From Brevundimonas sp. Root1279 (GTDB lineage: Bacteria > Pseudomonadota > Alphaproteobacteria > Caulobacterales > Caulobacteraceae): a DNA stretch of 64,000 nucleotides. The DNA lies in assembly GCF_001425945.1 (NCBI RefSeq), contig NZ_LMEB01000009.1, forward strand, positions 248,001 to 312,000, in the 5' to 3' direction. Position 1 is the first letter of the stretch. Each line of letters opens with the position of its first letter. The notes under the pieces are model-generated. The model was not told the DNA's origin. It ran no database searches and saw only the letters and a program-made list of their open reading frames with translations. Shown piece after piece: positions 26,536 through 36,183 of this stretch. The position numbers and the translations under genes were made by a program.

Positions 26536-27549
26536 CTATCCTGCCCGTGCTCGCGCCATCTCGCCCGCCAGACGGATCGCGGCGATCAGGCTGTCCGGCC
26601 GGGCCAGGCCCTTGCCCGCGATGTCGAAGCCCGTGCCGTGGTCGGGCGAGGTCCGCACGATCGGCAGGCCCAGGGTGGCGTTGACGCCGCCCCAGAAGTC
26701 GAGGGTCTTCACCGGGATCAGGGCCTGGTCGTGATAGAGGCAGATGTGGGCGTCGTAGCGGGCGCGGGCCTCGTCGTGGAACAGGGTGTCGGCGGGCAGG
26801 GGGTCGGTGATGTCCAGGCCTTCGTCGCGCAGGGCCCGGGCGGCCGGGATCAGCACCTCGATCTCCTGCAGGCCGATGGATCCGCTCTCGCCGGCGTGCG
26901 GGTTCAGCGCCGCCAGGGCCAGACGCGGGCGGGCGATGCCGAAGTCGCGGCGCAGGGCCTCATGGACGACGCGGGCGGTGCGCTGGACGCGCTCGGCGGT
27001 GATCAGGTCCGGGACCTCGGCCAGCGGCGCATGGATGGTCACCAGGCAGGCCCGCAGGTCCTTGGCGGTCAGCATCATCACCGGCCCGCGGGTCCCCCTG
27101 AAGGGGACGTCGGCGGTCAGTTCGGCGATGAACTCGGTGTGGCCGGGGAAGCGGAAGCCGGCGGCGTAGAGCGGGGCCTTGGCGATGGGGGCGGTGACCA
27201 CGCCGCAGGTCTCGCCGGCCACGGTCAGGTTGACCGCCTGTTCGATCCAGTCGGCGACGGCGGCGGCGTTGGCCGGGTCGGGGCGGCCGGGCTGGACCGG
27301 GGCGGGCAGGGGCTGGTCGAGGACGGGCAGGGCGCGGGCGAAGACCGCTGCGGCCTCGGCCGGCGAAGGGACGGTCTGCACCGGGACGCCCTGGGCGCGC
27401 AGCAGGGCTGCGTCGCCGAGGACCACAAAGGGCGGGGTGGAGGCGACGTCGGCGCGCAGGGCCTGCCAGGCCTTGGCCGTGATCTCGGGGCCCACGCCCG
27501 CCGGCTCGCCCAGGGTCAGGGCCAGCGGCGGGGCGGGCCGGTCGGTCAT
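26536..27549 (-). CDS. pdxA: 4-hydroxythreonine-4-phosphate dehydrogenase
   Basis: PdxA oxidises 4-phosphohydroxy-L-threonine in DXP-dependent pyridoxal phosphate synthesis. The 337-aa product shows LTLGEPAGVGPEI at the N-terminus, FPGHTEFIAEL, ALNPHAGESGSIG, and HDEARARYDAHICLYHDQALIPVKTL; the His and Asp residues bind metal. The start overlaps the surA stop by 1 nt. It is part of the classical surA-pdxA-ksgA order. A 1-nt overlap suggests strict co-translation. Confidence 0.94.
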   Translation of the reverse strand: MTDRPAPPLALTLGEPAGVGPEITAKAWQALRADVASTPPFVVLGDAALLRAQGVPVQTVPSPAEAAAVFARALPVLDQPLPAPVQPGRPDPANAAAVADWIEQAVNLTVAGETCGVVTAPIAKAPLYAAGFRFPGHTEFIAELTADVPFRGTRGPVMMLTAKDLRACLVTIHAPLAEVPDLITAERVQRTARVVHEALRRDFGIARPRLALAALNPHAGESGSIGLQEIEVLIPAARALRDEGLDITDPLPADTLFHDEARARYDAHICLYHDQALIPVKTLDFWGGVNATLGLPIVRTSPDHGTGFDIAGKGLARPDSLIAAIRLAGEMARARAG

Positions 27550-28895
27550 TACTGGCCGGCCTTGTACTCGATCAGGGCGTCGTCGCGCAGGTCGCGCATG
27601 TAGCGGCGGCCCAGGGTGGCGAGGTTCTGGCGGAACAGGTTGTTCTCGACCGCGCGGGCGTCGGGGGCCTGGATGCCGCCGGCGCGGCGTCCGCAGACGG
27701 CCAGCAGGTGCAGGCCCAGCGGGGTGCGCACGGGAGAGCTGACCGTGCCGATTTCGGCCGAGCGGGCGACCTGCTGGAACTGCGGCGCCAGGTTCTGGAC
27801 GTCCGATTCGCCCAGGTCTGCGCCGAGCAGCCCCTGCTCCGAGGTGGCGCGGGTCAGGATGTTGTCGCAGGTCAGCTGCGGCTGGATCGACTCGAGCCGC
27901 TGGCTGGCCGCCTGCACCTGAGCCTCCGTCGCGCCCTCCGGCAGCTCGACCATGATCTGCTTCAGCGAAACCAGGCTCGTCGCCGCCCCTTCGCGCTTAT
28001 CCCGCATGTAAACGATGTAGACGCCGCCCTCGACCGGAATCGGCCGCGACAGCTGCCCGACGCCGAGCTGGTCCATGGCGGCTTGCAGGGTCGGGTGGAC
28101 AGTGCCTTCGACAACCCAGCCGGCGTCGCCGCCGCGCGGGGCGGACGGGGCCGAGGAGAACTGTTGGGCGACGGCTTGGAAGGGCGCGCCCTGGACCATC
28201 TGCTGAACCAGTTGGTTGGCGCCGTTCATGGCCGCCTGCTGGCCGCCGACGCGGTTGGCGTCGATGTAGATCTCGCCGATGAGGTACTGCTTTTTCGACG
28301 CGGCCTCGGACATCTGACGCATGGCGGCGTCAACGGCGCCCTTGCTGACGCGGGCGCGGCTCTGGAAGCGGCCGCCGACCAGCTGTTGCCAGCCGATCTG
28401 GGTACGGATCTGCTCGCGAAGGGTCGCCGGGCGGATGCCGCCCTGCTGCAGGAAGGCGAGGTAGGCCTCGGCAGTGGTGCCGGCCTCCTGGGCCATGGCG
28501 GAGATTTCCTGGTTCACCTCTTCGTCGGAGACGCGGAGGTCTTCGTAGTTGGCCAGTTCCTGGATCTGCAGGCGCTCGTCGATCAGGGCGTTCAGCGCCT
28601 CCTGCTGGATGGCCGGCAGGTTTTCCTGGGTCGGCTGGACCTGGGTCATGGCGATCAGCAGAAGCATGCGCTGGCGCAGGTCATAGCCGGTGATGACGCT
28701 GTCGTTGACCGTGGCCAGAACGCCGTCGGCCATCTGGAACTGCGGGGCCGCCTGCGGTGCGGCGGCCGGGGCCTGTTCCGCCGCAGGATTCAGCGTACCC
28801 GCCGCAGCCGGTTGTTGTGGCGCGGTCTGGGCCATGGCCGAACCGGCCAGGAGGGCCGCAAGGGCGGCGCCCGTCATGTAACGCTGAAAACGCAT
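27549..28895 (-). CDS. surA: SurA-like periplasmic peptidyl-prolyl isomerase chaperone
   Basis: This 448-aa chaperone helps fold outer-membrane proteins in the periplasm, including LptD. The signal peptide MRFQRYMTGAALAALLAGSAMAQ is followed by an Ala/Pro-rich linker. The SurA_N chaperone region starts at ATVNDSVITGYDLRQRM. A parvulin-type PPIase domain (residues of about 205-305) contains LIGEIYIDAN, PFQAVAQQFS, APRGGDAGWV and SRPIPVEGGVYIVYM. Its position between lptD and pdxA is the conserved proteobacterial order. Confidence 0.93.
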   Translation of the reverse strand: MRFQRYMTGAALAALLAGSAMAQTAPQQPAAAGTLNPAAEQAPAAAPQAAPQFQMADGVLATVNDSVITGYDLRQRMLLLIAMTQVQPTQENLPAIQQEALNALIDERLQIQELANYEDLRVSDEEVNQEISAMAQEAGTTAEAYLAFLQQGGIRPATLREQIRTQIGWQQLVGGRFQSRARVSKGAVDAAMRQMSEAASKKQYLIGEIYIDANRVGGQQAAMNGANQLVQQMVQGAPFQAVAQQFSSAPSAPRGGDAGWVVEGTVHPTLQAAMDQLGVGQLSRPIPVEGGVYIVYMRDKREGAATSLVSLKQIMVELPEGATEAQVQAASQRLESIQPQLTCDNILTRATSEQGLLGADLGESDVQNLAPQFQQVARSAEIGTVSSPVRTPLGLHLLAVCGRRAGGIQAPDARAVENNLFRQNLATLGRRYMRDLRDDALIEYKAGQ

Positions 28896-28994
28896 GTCAG
28901 TCCTGATTCCTCAAGCAGCGCCGCACCCTATGGTACCCGCCACGACTCCCCGCAGGCAGCCGTGAACCTGGGTCCGCCGGCGCCCGTCGCCCCG

Positions 28995-31436
28995 TCAATA
29001 TCCTGTACTGCCGAAAGTGGCGAGGGTTAGGCGCACATAAGGACCTTCCGACGGGCCGGATGGTCTTACGCTGGTGTTGTCGCGCTGCCACCCCAGCTCG
29101 AAACGGAAGCAGTCGTCGTCGAACAGCAGGCCGATTTCGGAGCGCGTGATGATGTCCCGCTCCAGGTCCGCAATGCCGGTGACCGCGACACCCCAGTTGC
29201 CGTAGACGAACTGCTGGCCCGATACCTGAAGGAATTCGTAGTTGCGGTTGTTCGGGCCCGCCTGCGGATTCGAGCGGTCGAGAATGTAGCTCACCGTACC
29301 GAGATTGCGCCGACCCCAACGGCCGTCGACGGCCAGCTCGGCGCGACGCAGTTCGCCAGCGGAATCAACGGTGGCGTGGCCCCAACCGCGGACGTGGTCC
29401 GACGGCGAGAAGGTGCCCTGCACAACCCAGTCGGATGTCTCGGAGGCCAGGCCGGTGGGATCATAGAGTTTCGCCGGATCGTCGGGCGTCGGCACTCGGA
29501 AAGCCGGCTCTTCATTGGCGCGGAGGCTGCGGCCCACGAACAGGCTGGCCTGACGGCCCTCGTCCCAGCGCAGGGTGGCGCGGGCGCCGGCGGTGAGGCG
29601 CAGGCCGCCTTCGTAGAGGTCGTACCCGGGGAAGCGATCCACCCGGAACAACGAGCTCTCGTCGAGTTCGATGATCTCGCTGTCTTCGTTCGGAACGTGC
29701 GGGTCCAGGTCCGAGTCGGTCGAGTAAGACAGCTGGGCCATGGGCTCCAGGATCAGATCGCTCGCGCCGAACCGACGGATCAGCGGATAGCTGACGTCGA
29801 CGCCTGCAGTGGCGCGACCGCGGGCGACGGAGTCCTCCTCGACGCCCAGCCCGGGGGGAAGGTCGCCGATCGAATAGAGGTCGGTGCGCAGGTCGATGAA
29901 GGGCTCCAAGCGGACCCCGGCGGCCGAGATCATCGTCCGGCGCCAGTCGAGTTGACCGGTGACACGGCGGCTGTCGACGCCCGGAAGGCCGTCGGTCGGT
30001 CCCGGCGGCAGGATCTCCGAGCGCAGCACGGGGGCGCCGACATAGTTGTCGCGGGCGAGGGCCACCGCCGAGCCGCGCAGTCTCAGACGGCCGCCGAACA
30101 CCGGATGATCCGGCTCCCAACGCGCATCGATCAGCGGCGCGACGACCGGCAGGTCGCCGTCGGCCTCGAACTCGTTGAGGGCCGGTGTGATCGTGCTGAA
30201 CTCCTTCACCCGCAGGCTCTGCAGGGTGAAGGCCGCCATCGAGAAGTAGGACCGTTCGGTTTGGCGCTCGGCGTAGATCTGAGAAATCAGCCGCCGCTGG
30301 TCGCCGTAGTAGAGGCCGTTGTCCTGGTAGGGATCCTGGATGTCGTAGCGGTCGAACAGGGTCTTGTCGGAGGTCCGCTCGGCCGTGAAGCCCCAGCGCC
30401 AGGGGCCTTCAGGATCGAATCGTCCGTAGCCGAGGAAGTAGCTGCGGCTGGTCGCGTCCCCGAACCGGATGTTCTTCTGGATGTCGCAATCGATGTCGCA
30501 TTCGCCGTCCGGGTCGAAGTCGCCGAAATTGCGCTCGTAGGTGTATCCGCCGCGGAGCACGATCGTGCCGTCGCTGAAGCGCCGTCGCCACTGCAGGTTC
30601 AGGAATGGCGCGACGTCCGTGTTGATCTGCGGACTGATCAGCCAATCCTCGGACGCCGAGACGACCACGAGGTACGGCAGCTCCAGGCTGATGCCGCGGC
30701 CTTCGTCATAGCTGGGGATCGGGATCAGGAACCCAGAGGCGCGCTCGACCGAAGGATCGGGATGGGCGAACCACGGCAGGTAGAAGACGGGCACGCCGCC
30801 AACCCGGAAGACGGCGTTGCGGTAGAGAATGGCGCGCAAATCATGGTCCTGCACCACCTTCTCCGCCTGGACGGCGATGCTCGGCTCCTTCGGGTTGCCC
30901 TCCTCGTCGCAGATCGGGCAGGGCGAGAAAAGCGCGAAATTCAGCTCGTTGACGTTTTCCGACCGACGTACGGCCGTCGCCGCCATCAGGCTGGCGCCGT
31001 TGCTGAAGCGGGTCGCGAAGTCGACGGCGACACCGGCCCTCAGGTCGGACTGAAGCTCGAGGTGACTGGCGAAGACGGTATTGCCGTCAGCGTCCTTGAA
31101 CTCGACGCGGTCGTCCGCCGTGGCGACCTCGTTGGCGAGATCGTAGGTGACCTGGCCGGCGCGAAGGGTGGTCTGACGGAAACGGGCCAGCACGCGGTCC
31201 TGGGTGCTGGACGCGGAAACCACGTCGCCGTCGCGGGTGACGGTTTCCGCGTCCAGATAGACGCCGCCGGGCGGCAGGCCATCTGGCCCCGGGACCTGCG
31301 CGGATTCGGAGGCGGGTTCGGCCGGAACCTCCTGCGCGAGCGCCGCGCCGCCGCTCGAGATGAGGGCCACCGCGGCCGCCCCAGCCAGCAGGCGAAGGCG
31401 CAGGGCTCCCGTATGGACGCGGCGGTCACGCTGCAT
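28995..31436 (-). CDS. lptD: LPS-assembly outer-membrane protein LptD
   Basis: LptD forms the outer-membrane beta-barrel of the Lpt bridge and delivers LPS to the cell surface with LptE. The 813-aa protein has a signal peptide (about residues 1-35). A periplasmic beta-jellyroll follows, with ASSTQDRVLARFRQTTLRAG and DRVEFKDADGNTVFASHLEL. The barrel domain contains YRNAVFRVGGVPVFYLPWFAHPDP and ends in VRLTLATFGSTGY, with a terminal aromatic residue. Cys residues occur in the barrel start and near the C-terminus. It sits between lptG and surA in the LPS-transport operon. Confidence 0.94.
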   Translation of the reverse strand: MQRDRRVHTGALRLRLLAGAAAVALISSGGAALAQEVPAEPASESAQVPGPDGLPPGGVYLDAETVTRDGDVVSASSTQDRVLARFRQTTLRAGQVTYDLANEVATADDRVEFKDADGNTVFASHLELQSDLRAGVAVDFATRFSNGASLMAATAVRRSENVNELNFALFSPCPICDEEGNPKEPSIAVQAEKVVQDHDLRAILYRNAVFRVGGVPVFYLPWFAHPDPSVERASGFLIPIPSYDEGRGISLELPYLVVVSASEDWLISPQINTDVAPFLNLQWRRRFSDGTIVLRGGYTYERNFGDFDPDGECDIDCDIQKNIRFGDATSRSYFLGYGRFDPEGPWRWGFTAERTSDKTLFDRYDIQDPYQDNGLYYGDQRRLISQIYAERQTERSYFSMAAFTLQSLRVKEFSTITPALNEFEADGDLPVVAPLIDARWEPDHPVFGGRLRLRGSAVALARDNYVGAPVLRSEILPPGPTDGLPGVDSRRVTGQLDWRRTMISAAGVRLEPFIDLRTDLYSIGDLPPGLGVEEDSVARGRATAGVDVSYPLIRRFGASDLILEPMAQLSYSTDSDLDPHVPNEDSEIIELDESSLFRVDRFPGYDLYEGGLRLTAGARATLRWDEGRQASLFVGRSLRANEEPAFRVPTPDDPAKLYDPTGLASETSDWVVQGTFSPSDHVRGWGHATVDSAGELRRAELAVDGRWGRRNLGTVSYILDRSNPQAGPNNRNYEFLQVSGQQFVYGNWGVAVTGIADLERDIITRSEIGLLFDDDCFRFELGWQRDNTSVRPSGPSEGPYVRLTLATFGSTGY

Positions 31437-31483
31437 TCAGTCTCACTCGAAGGTCGGCGGTGGGGGCTAAGTCAGTGATCCGC

Positions 31484-32611
31484 TTAGCCGTCTTCGGTAT
31501 AGAACAGCAAGGTGAAGGCGGCGAGGGCGGTGAGCAAGGGCGGCAACCAGGCCGCCAGCCACGGCGGGATCACTTCCGCCGAACCGAAGGCCGAGGCGGC
31601 CTGGTTGACGAAGAAGAAGCCGAAACCGAGCACAACGGCCGCCGCGCTCATGCGCGCAAGATCGCCTAGGCGCATCAGTCGCAGCGAGAAGGCGGCCGCC
31701 AGGATGGACATCGCTGCGAACATCAGCGGCGTCGCCAGCAGTTGTTGGAGCCTCAGCCGATAGGCGGTGGTCGAAAAGCCGGCGGCGTCGACTCGGGCGA
31801 TCTGCGCCGGCAGCGACCAGAAGGGCGTCGACTGGGGCCGGGCGAAGCGCTCGAAGGCTTCCTTGTCGGCGAGGCTGGAACGCAGGTCGAGGGTCGAGTA
31901 GCGCACCGCCCGTTGGCCGATGCGGGCCCCGACCGCGTCGACCAGCCGCCACCGGCCGGCGTTCAGCGAGGCTTCGGCCGCGTCAATCCGCTCGGCGAAG
32001 GTGCGGCGGCCGTCTTCGTCGTTGGTGTAGATGAAGAAGGAGACGCCCAGCAGGCGGGCGTTGGCCGGATCCTGCCGTTCGGCGCGGATGACCATCTGGC
32101 GGGTGTCATCGCCTTCGCGGATCCAGACCGCCTCCGGCGCCCTGCCGGACGCAGCGGATCCGGACAGCCGGGCGCGTTCTCGCTGGAACAGACCGTCTGC
32201 GGAGGCGGCGAGGGGACCCAGGGCGGTCACCGTGATGATGCCGAACAGGAAGGCCGCGCCGGCCGCCGGCAGCACGAAGCGCCAGGCCGAGACCCCGGCC
32301 GCGCGCATGGCGATCAGCTCGCTGTGGCGGTTCAGGCCGACGAAGGCCGCCAGCGTGCCGAACAGGAAGACGAAGGGCAGCAGTTGCAGGATCACCTGAG
32401 GCGACTTCAGCAGCATCAGGCCCAGGATGCGGACCGCCGAGAGATCGACGTCAGAGCCGACGCCGCGCGAAATCTCGACGAAGTCGATGAGCATGATCAG
32501 GGCGGCGATGACCCCCAGGGCCACGGCCAGCGAGCGCGCCTGCTGGACCAGCACATAGCGTTCGATACGGCCCAGTCGCATCCAGGAGGGCAGGGCGGCG
32601 AACAGGCTCAC
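31484..32611 (-). CDS. lptG: LPS export ABC transporter permease LptG
   Basis: LptG is one of the two permeases of the LptB2FG transporter that extracts LPS from the inner membrane. The 375-aa protein has six helices, with the periplasmic beta-jellyroll between helices 3 and 4 (residues of about 130-270). Its start is coupled to lptF (4-nt overlap). Features are LGRIERYVLVQQARSL, VLPAAGAAFLFG and the C-terminal membrane set. Confidence 0.92.
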   Translation of the reverse strand: MSLFAALPSWMRLGRIERYVLVQQARSLAVALGVIAALIMLIDFVEISRGVGSDVDLSAVRILGLMLLKSPQVILQLLPFVFLFGTLAAFVGLNRHSELIAMRAAGVSAWRFVLPAAGAAFLFGIITVTALGPLAASADGLFQRERARLSGSAASGRAPEAVWIREGDDTRQMVIRAERQDPANARLLGVSFFIYTNDEDGRRTFAERIDAAEASLNAGRWRLVDAVGARIGQRAVRYSTLDLRSSLADKEAFERFARPQSTPFWSLPAQIARVDAAGFSTTAYRLRLQQLLATPLMFAAMSILAAAFSLRLMRLGDLARMSAAAVVLGFGFFFVNQAASAFGSAEVIPPWLAAWLPPLLTALAAFTLLFYTEDG

Positions 32612-33741
32612 GCGAACCTCGCCTTCAGTCGCTCATAGGCCGGCCAGCTCCGGCGGCGACGAGGCTTCAGGGCGCGGAACAGCAATCGCATCGCGATCAC
32701 GGTGGCGACGATCGGAAGGAGGTACTGGAAGACGTTGACCCAGGCGTTCCAGGCGCTGGCGGCGACGATGCCGTAGCCGATGATGCGCACGATCAGGAAG
32801 GCGCCCGCCGCCTTGGCGATCCGCAAGGTGTAGCCGGTGCGGCTGAACTGGCCGCCCATGATCGCCGACAGCGCCATGGCCATGGCCAGCAGGGCGTACA
32901 GCGGAGCGGACAATCGGGAGTGGGCTTCGGCCAGCAGCTCGCCCGCGGAACCGACCGAGTCCAGTTCGCGCGGCGACGGATTAAACAGCTGGGTCAGATA
33001 CAGGTCCGACGGCTTGTAGCGGACCTCTTCGGTGATGTCGGTATAGGGCGACAGATCCACGACCGTCCGGTCGAAGGAGGTGAACTCCAGCACGCCCCGC
33101 GACGAATAGCTCTGGCGTGAGCCGTTCAGCAGATCCAGCGTGGGTAGGCCGTCGACGCGTCCGAAGCGGGCTTCCGCGGCGTCCCAGGTGGTCACTTCGT
33201 CGCCCTTCTGAATGTACACGAAGAGGTTCTTCAGAAGGCCGTTCTGTTCGATCTGCTGGACATAGACGGTCAGACCGTCGGGCCCCTGCACGAAGCGGCC
33301 CTCCTCGACCAGAAGGGCGGCCAGATCGGTCCTCACAGCGAAGGCTTCGACGCGCGCCTGGCGCTGCGCCCACGGCTGCAGGGTCGTGGTGATGGCCAGG
33401 GTCAACAGCGCGGCGATGAAGGCGATCCGCACCGCCGGCCGAATCGCTGACCAGCGCGTCACGCCCGAGGCGAACACCGCCGTGAGCTCCTGTTCGCGTT
33501 GCAGCCGGGTCAGGCCCATCAGGGCCCCTACAAACAGGCCGATGGGAATGATGACGGCCAACAACTGCGGCACCGCCAGCAGCGTCAGCTTGATCATGAC
33601 CCAGATGCTCTGACCCCGTTCGACGATCACCTCGAGCTGGTCGAGGCTCTGGCTGAGGATGCCGATTCCGGCCAGCGCGGCGCACGCCCCGACGACGGGG
33701 CGCGCAATCTGGCGGAATAGATAGCCTTGAATCAGCGTCAT
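32608..33741 (-). CDS. lptF: LPS export ABC transporter permease LptF
   Basis: LptF pairs with LptG in the LPS exporter. The start is MTLIQGYLFRQIARPV (ATG at 33741), which gives 377 aa; the longer frame upstream overlaps the divergent pepA promoter and is unlikely. It has six helices in all, with a jellyroll domain between about residues 125 and 265 and a closing helix set (GYTLRIAKAAGAFLIV). LptF is first in the operon, so the promoter lies in 33742-33873. Confidence 0.9.
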   Translation of the reverse strand: MTLIQGYLFRQIARPVVGACAALAGIGILSQSLDQLEVIVERGQSIWVMIKLTLLAVPQLLAVIIPIGLFVGALMGLTRLQREQELTAVFASGVTRWSAIRPAVRIAFIAALLTLAITTTLQPWAQRQARVEAFAVRTDLAALLVEEGRFVQGPDGLTVYVQQIEQNGLLKNLFVYIQKGDEVTTWDAAEARFGRVDGLPTLDLLNGSRQSYSSRGVLEFTSFDRTVVDLSPYTDITEEVRYKPSDLYLTQLFNPSPRELDSVGSAGELLAEAHSRLSAPLYALLAMAMALSAIMGGQFSRTGYTLRIAKAAGAFLIVRIIGYGIVAASAWNAWVNVFQYLLPIVATVIAMRLLFRALKPRRRRSWPAYERLKARFA

Positions 33742-33873
33742 ACGCGGCAGGAAATAGCCCGTTGCAGGTGGCGGCGAGGGAGAGCATCTAATACACACCC
33801 GTTCGCGCCGGTGAAACCGCGCGACCATTCCCAGATCCACAAGCTCGGGACTTCCACCGGGCGGGAGCAGTAA

Positions 33874-35349
33874 ATGAAGATCGAGTTCGTCGCGTCTGCT
33901 AGCGCCGCTGAGGTTCTGGCCGTTCTGGTGCATGAGGGCCGCGCTTTCCTGAGCTCGGGTCAACACGTTGACGCCGCGACCTCCGGCGCCCTGACCAAGG
34001 CCATGACCGCCAGCCGCTTCACCGGCGGTTCCAACAGCACCCTGCTGGTCGCCGCCCCCGCGGGCGTCGACGCCGCCGCCGTCGTCCTGACCGGCGCGGG
34101 CGATCCAGCCAAATTTGACGATCTCGCGCTCGAAGCCGCCGCCGGCGCCGCCTATCACGCCGTGAAGATGTCGGGCGCGACCGCGCTGACCATCGACGCC
34201 TCAGACCTGTCGGCCGCCCAAGCCGCACGCGCCGCCTTCGCCGCCCGACTGGCCAGCTACCGCTTCCTGAAATACCGGACCACGCTGAAGCCGGAGAAGA
34301 CGCCGTCAATCGAGACCATCAAGATCGTCGCCGCCGATCCGAAGGCCGCCGAGGCCGCGTATGCGGCGCTCGCCGCCGTGGCCGAGGCCGTCGAGTTCAG
34401 CCGCGATCTGGTCAGCGAGCCGGCCAACGTCCTGTACCCGGAAGAGTTCGCCAAGCGCGTGAAGGGGCTCGAGAAGCTCGGCCTCGAGGTCGAAATTCTT
34501 GGCGAGAAGGAGCTGGAGAAGCTCGGCTTCCGCACCCTGCTGGCCGTCGGCCAGGGCAGCGTTCGCGACAGCCAGGTGGCTATCATGAAGTGGAACGGCG
34601 GCGCCAAGGGCGACCAGCCGATCGCCTTCGTCGGCAAGGGCGTCTGCTTCGACACCGGCGGCATCTCCATCAAGCCTGCTGAAGGCATGGAGGAGATGAA
34701 GTGGGACATGGGCGGCGCGGCCGCCGTCACCGGCCTGATGCACGCGCTGGCCGGCCGCAAGGCGAAGGTCAACGCCGTCGGCGTCATCGGTCTGGTCGAG
34801 AACATGCCCGACGGCAACGCCCAGCGTCCGGGCGACATCGTCATGTCGCTGTCGGGCCAGTCGGTCGAGGTGCTGAACACCGACGCCGAGGGACGCCTCG
34901 TCCTGGCCGACTGCCTTTGGTACACCCAAGAGCGCTTCAAGCCGAAATTCATGCTCGACCTGGCCACCCTGACGGGCGCCATGATCGTGGCTCTGGGCCT
35001 GGAGTATGCAGGCGTATTCTCGAACTCCGACGAGTTGGCGAACAACTTCCTCGCCGCTGCTCCGAAGGTCGGCGAGAATGCCTGGCGGATGCCGATCCCC
35101 GCGGCCTATGAGCGCCACATCGACAGCCCGATCGCTGATGTGAAGAACACCGGCAACGGCCGCGCCGGCGGCTCGATCACCGCCGCTCTGTTCCTGCAGC
35201 GCTTCACCAACGGCACGCCGTGGGCGCACATCGACATCGCCCCGACCGCCTGGGTCAAGGACAGCAAGTCCGCGACCGTGCCGGACGGCGCCGTCGGCTG
35301 GGGCGTGCGCACGCTCGACCGGATGGTGGCCGACAGCTACGAGTCCTGA
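33874..35349 (+). CDS. pepA: Leucyl aminopeptidase (M17)
   Basis: This is a cytosolic dizinc/manganese aminopeptidase that removes N-terminal residues; in some bacteria it also binds DNA. The 491-aa product shows AFVGKGVCFDTGGISIKPAEGMEEMKWDM and the family signature NTDAEGRL (metal ligands Asp and Glu). Other metal and catalytic residues, Lys and Asp, lie in the same block. It starts 132 nt from lptF on the opposite strand, so the two share a divergent promoter region. The genes downstream (holC and inhibitors) follow in the same direction. Confidence 0.94.
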   Translation: MKIEFVASASAAEVLAVLVHEGRAFLSSGQHVDAATSGALTKAMTASRFTGGSNSTLLVAAPAGVDAAAVVLTGAGDPAKFDDLALEAAAGAAYHAVKMSGATALTIDASDLSAAQAARAAFAARLASYRFLKYRTTLKPEKTPSIETIKIVAADPKAAEAAYAALAAVAEAVEFSRDLVSEPANVLYPEEFAKRVKGLEKLGLEVEILGEKELEKLGFRTLLAVGQGSVRDSQVAIMKWNGGAKGDQPIAFVGKGVCFDTGGISIKPAEGMEEMKWDMGGAAAVTGLMHALAGRKAKVNAVGVIGLVENMPDGNAQRPGDIVMSLSGQSVEVLNTDAEGRLVLADCLWYTQERFKPKFMLDLATLTGAMIVALGLEYAGVFSNSDELANNFLAAAPKVGENAWRMPIPAAYERHIDSPIADVKNTGNGRAGGSITAALFLQRFTNGTPWAHIDIAPTAWVKDSKSATVPDGAVGWGVRTLDRMVADSYES

Positions 35350-35380
35350 TCGCTCCAACTGCATGAGGGGGTAGGGCTAG

Positions 35381-35842
35381 GTGTCTGACGCCAAACCCGA
35401 AATCTGGTTCTACCACCTCGAGCGCTCGACGCTGGATCAGGTGCTGCCTGGTCTGCTGGAGAAGACTCGGGAGCGCGGTTGGCGGGCGATTGTGCGCGCC
35501 GAATCCTCGGGCCTGCTCGATGACCTCGACGAACATCTATGGACTTGGCGAGACGAGAGCTTTCTCGCTCACGGCCGTTCGTCCGAGCCCGAGCCGGGGC
35601 GCCAGCCCATCCTGCTGACCGAATCCCTTGAGAACCCTAACGGCGCTCAGGCGCTGTTCATCGTGGACGGCGCAGAGCTTGGCGATACGAAAGGGTTTGA
35701 TCGATGCTTCATCATCTTCGACGGTCGGGACGAGGCATCCCTCACTGGGGCTCGCGCGCGCTGGAAGACGTTGAAGGCGGCCAACGCCAATCTGGCCTAC
35801 TGGAAGCAGTCGCCCGAGGGGCGCTGGGAAAAGGCGGCCTGA
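35381..35842 (+). CDS. holC: DNA polymerase III chi subunit
   Basis: HolC links the clamp loader to single-stranded DNA-binding protein. The 153-aa protein begins at a GTG (VSDAKPEIWFYHLERSTLDQVLPGLLEK) with GGGGTAGGG upstream. The fold-typical sequence is WFYHLERSTLDQVLPGLLEK, then RAESSGLLDDLDEHLWTW, FLAHG and the final YWKQSPEGRWEKAA. Following pepA is a common arrangement in Alphaproteobacteria. The end overlaps the next ORF. Confidence 0.93.
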   Translation: MSDAKPEIWFYHLERSTLDQVLPGLLEKTRERGWRAIVRAESSGLLDDLDEHLWTWRDESFLAHGRSSEPEPGRQPILLTESLENPNGAQALFIVDGAELGDTKGFDRCFIIFDGRDEASLTGARARWKTLKAANANLAYWKQSPEGRWEKAA

Positions 35843-36162
35843 TCGTCCTCGCGGCGAGCCTCGCCGCCTGCGCCGCCTCGACGCCCGCCGCCGACGCCCC
35901 CGCGCCGCGCACAGTCGAGGAAGCCCAACTCAATCAGCCGGTTGGAACGCCCACCGTGAATCCGACCGCCGATCTTTGCCGCGCGGGCGAGATGCAGTGG
36001 CTTGTGGGGAAACCGAAGACCGAAATCCCCGTTCCGGTAGATGTGGTCAGCCGTCGAGTGACCTGCACGACCTGCCCTGTGACCGAGGACTACTCCCCGA
36101 CCCGCCTGAATATCTTCTTCAACGAGCAGACGTCCGTGGTCGAGCAGGTGCGCTGCGGCTGA
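35704..36162 (+). CDS. I78-like inhibitor lipoprotein 1 (start uncertain)
   Basis: The C-terminal 70 residues match the potato inhibitor I78 pattern. They have LCRAGEMQWLVGKP, then VTCTTCPVTEDYSPTRLNIFFNEQ and a terminal VRCG, with a conserved Cys pair CxxC. The recognisable signal is LIVLAASLAAC with a lipobox. No ATG, GTG or TTG precedes it in frame except the ATG at 35704, which lies inside holC. CTG codons at 35824 and 35839 (the latter as CTGA with the holC stop) are alternatives. The true start is therefore uncertain. It is the first of three tandem paralogs. Confidence 0.65.
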   Translation: MLHHLRRSGRGIPHWGSRALEDVEGGQRQSGLLEAVARGALGKGGLIVLAASLAACAASTPAADAPAPRTVEEAQLNQPVGTPTVNPTADLCRAGEMQWLVGKPKTEIPVPVDVVSRRVTCTTCPVTEDYSPTRLNIFFNEQTSVVEQVRCG

Positions 36163-36183
36163 CGTCGGAACGGAGACGCGTCC

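Noticed and set aside
33742..34158. Longer N-terminal extension of LptF
   Set aside because: It overlaps the divergent pepA gene and the promoter region, and the family start matches MTLIQGYLFRQ at 33741.
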